Below, piece by piece: positions 45,573 to 46,730 of a DNA stretch of 46,730 nucleotides (position 1 is its first letter; each line of letters starts with the position of its first letter). A program made the translations under genes and the position numbers. The notes below the pieces were generated by a model that searched no databases, was not told the DNA's origin, and saw nothing but the letters and a program-made list of their open reading frames with translations. Origin of the DNA: Candidatus Dependentiae bacterium. GTDB lineage: Bacteria > Babelota > Babeliae > Babelales > Chromulinivoraceae. The DNA lies in contig JAPLIP010000053.1 of assembly GCA_026389065.1 (NCBI GenBank), positions 1 to 46,730 on the forward strand, written 5' to 3'.

Positions 45573-45614
45573 ACAGGAAAAGAAAACAAAAATGTATTTG
45601 TTTTCTTTTCCTGT
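45573..45614 (-). terminator. Long perfect hairpin after the peptidase gene
   Basis: Two 18-base arms pair perfectly around a six-base loop. They consist mostly of A/G on one side and T/C on the other (ACAGGAAAAGAAAACAAA). It lies about 40 bases after the peptidase stop. The T-tail on the minus strand is weak, so it may be a terminator or an mRNA-stabilising hairpin. Confidence 0.6.
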
Positions 45615-45654
45615 AATCTATTTAACCATTTTGAGCTTTTTCTAGACTTAAACT

Positions 45655-46407
45655 CTATACTTTAAGATCTGCACGCTTATCTAATTCTTTTTGAATCTTT
45701 GCAATGCGACTATCGCATGATGGATGAGTTAAATCCATAAACTGCTGTGCAATACTAAAACCTAAAGGAGAAAAAGGTTCACCTTTAGACCAATGTTTTT
45801 GTTGCAGAGCCTTAGCATCTTGTAAAAATTCAATTCCACCTTGCAAAGTTTTTTCATCAGAATTTTTATTTGCCCAGTTATCAGCTCGACGCTCTTCTAG
45901 TCGCATGCTAGCAGAATTAAAAACTAGCCCTGCTAATGCCGATGCCATAAATTTTGAATACACTTTAGTGGAAAAATGCTTATAAGGCTTTGCTTTGTGA
46001 GCACCCCAAAAATAAGCTGTTGCTATATTTATAGCTAATTGAGTTCTTGGAATTATCGTTGATGTGACATTTGGCATTTGAGCATGCCCTGTTTCATGTG
46101 AAAGTAACCATGTAGCAGCACGAGAGTTACTTCTATTTACCATATCTCTTTCAAGCAAAATACTATGATGACCCGCAGAATAAGCCGCACCCATATACAT
46201 TTTATTTCCAAGAATGTCGTAAATGTTATTAATAAACAGAAACTTCTCAGGAATAGCTAAGCCATGCTTGTCGCGAAGAGACTGTTCAACTTGCGCAACA
46301 GAAATGCCATCTGTAAAAAAAGTCTGATTTTTTGCGCTTTCTTGATCGATATCATAGTCCCACTTCATTGCACTGATAGGAGCGTGAAATAAGCCAATAA
46401 TTATCAT
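45655..46407 (-). CDS. M48-like zinc metallopeptidase, possibly with interrupted signal peptide
   Basis: The 250 residues from the ATG at 46407 contain the zinc motif H104-E-T-G-H108 and the downstream glutamate motif EERRAD (171-176), the M48 arrangement. The N-terminus MIIIGLFHAPISA is a short hydrophobic segment ending in a plausible signal peptidase site. An upstream ATG at 46431 is in frame but followed at once by TAA; one base change would restore MKKINVLFM and a full-length signal peptide. The gene has a good promoter and a shared leader before that upstream ATG. It is either a recently damaged gene, one that starts at the internal ATG, or a sequence error. Confidence 0.78.
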   Translation of the reverse strand: MIIIGLFHAPISAMKWDYDIDQESAKNQTFFTDGISVAQVEQSLRDKHGLAIPEKFLFINNIYDILGNKMYMGAAYSAGHHSILLERDMVNRSNSRAATWLLSHETGHAQMPNVTSTIIPRTQLAINIATAYFWGAHKAKPYKHFSTKVYSKFMASALAGLVFNSASMRLEERRADNWANKNSDEKTLQGGIEFLQDAKALQQKHWSKGEPFSPLGFSIAQQFMDLTHPSCDSRIAKIQKELDKRADLKV

Positions 46408-46428
46408 AAAAAGTACATTTATTTTTTA

Positions 46429-46447
46429 CATAAGAACCCCACTAAAA
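46429..46447 (-). repeat. Shared leader, copy 2 (peptidase)
   Basis: The sequence TTTTAGTGGGGTTCTTATG is the second copy of the leader at 45519-45537. Its ATG is followed directly by a stop codon. Confidence 0.75.
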
Positions 46448-46470
46448 CTTATTTGATTTGTCATAGAAAC

Positions 46471-46498
46471 AGTATAGCACAAAGGCTTTTTAAGCCAA
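46471..46498 (-). promoter_or_regulatory. Promoter of the M48-like peptidase gene
   Basis: On the minus strand it is TTGGCT, 16 bases, then TATACT. The start would be near 46464, about 33 bases before the upstream ATG at 46431 and 57 before the one at 46407. Confidence 0.55.
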
Positions 46499-46534
46499 AC
46501 GCAACAACATTTTTTTGAATAGCAAAAATAATTT

Positions 46535-46730
46535 TTACGAGAAATCGCCTGCAAAAAACAGTGCGAAAAATGCATCAAGACGATACTGGCTACCACCAGA
46601 TTTTAAGGCTAAATCAATTTCATACATTTTTTGATGAGCGGCTTGCAGCTCAAAAGTTGTATAAAGCTTGAAATCCTGCTTTAAAAATGAAAATGGCAAG
46701 CCAAAAGAAATCTGCCTTTGGTCAGCAGGA
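46535..46730 (-). CDS. holA: C-terminal end of probable DNA polymerase III delta subunit (5' end outside window)
   Basis: A reading frame of 64 codons runs from the window edge to a TAA at 46535. It ends FELQAAHQKMYEIDLALKSGG followed by YRLDAFFALFFAGDFS. The helix with EIDLALKSG resembles the last helices of HolA, the clamp-loader delta subunit, which ends in a similar AD-LALK-G pattern. Only the tail is visible, so the call is tentative. It stops about 35 bases before the peptidase promoter. Confidence 0.45.
   Translation of the reverse strand, partial: PADQRQISFGLPFSFLKQDFKLYTTFELQAAHQKMYEIDLALKSGGSQYRLDAFFALFFAGDFS

Overview
The window looks like a chromosomal segment of a low-GC, Gram-negative-type bacterium with a reduced genome. 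My best guess is a member of Candidatus Dependentiae (TM6/Babeliae), intracellular parasites of protists. This is an inference from gene content and recall, not a search. Supporting signs are a long YidC with a periplasmic domain, many small Sec-exported proteins of unknown function, an exported ankyrin-repeat protein, a TrmD fused to a second RNA methyltransferase, and ribosomal operons that have lost single genes.

Layout. Positions 1-1064 (+) hold the 3' end of a probable polymorphic toxin and a candidate immunity gene. Positions 1091-20633 (-) hold one near-continuous str-S10-spc-alpha super-operon of about 35 genes. It runs from rpsL through fusA, tuf, the S10 and spc blocks, secY, adk, map, infA, rpmJ and rpoA to rplQ, and ends with a NifU-type Fe-S gene. 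Its likely promoter is at 20753-20780. rpmD (L30) is absent. Divergent from it is rseP (+). It converges on rplM (-) at a strong terminator, and rplM lacks its usual partner rpsI. Next come yidC-recR-pepP (-), then a MerR-type regulator and murC (+).

Positions 28585-30621 (+) form a four-gene cassette of small exported Gly/Tyr-rich or charged proteins, closed by a terminator. It is followed on the minus strand by an exported methyltransferase with a lipoprotein. The housekeeping cluster ffh-rpsP-trmD-rplS (-) lacks rimM, and its TrmD carries a C-terminal Methyltrn_RNA_4 domain. hflX and a UvrD-type helicase (+) follow, then an exported ankyrin protein and trpS (-).

Positions 41552-44856 (+) form a tight operon matching the cdaA-cdaR-glmM synteny known from c-di-AMP bacteria, plus a DUF502 membrane protein. 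The CdaA-like protein has lost both catalytic motifs (DGA and RHR). The right end (-) holds an exported GNAT acetyltransferase, an exported M48-like metallopeptidase whose signal peptide is interrupted by a stop at codon 2, and the 3' end of a probable holA.

The strongest candidates for new biology are the catalytically degenerate diadenylate cyclase kept beside GlmM, the exported protein cassette, the exported enzymes that are normally cytosolic, and the toxin/immunity pair. No tRNA, rRNA, CRISPR array or insertion sequence was recognised.
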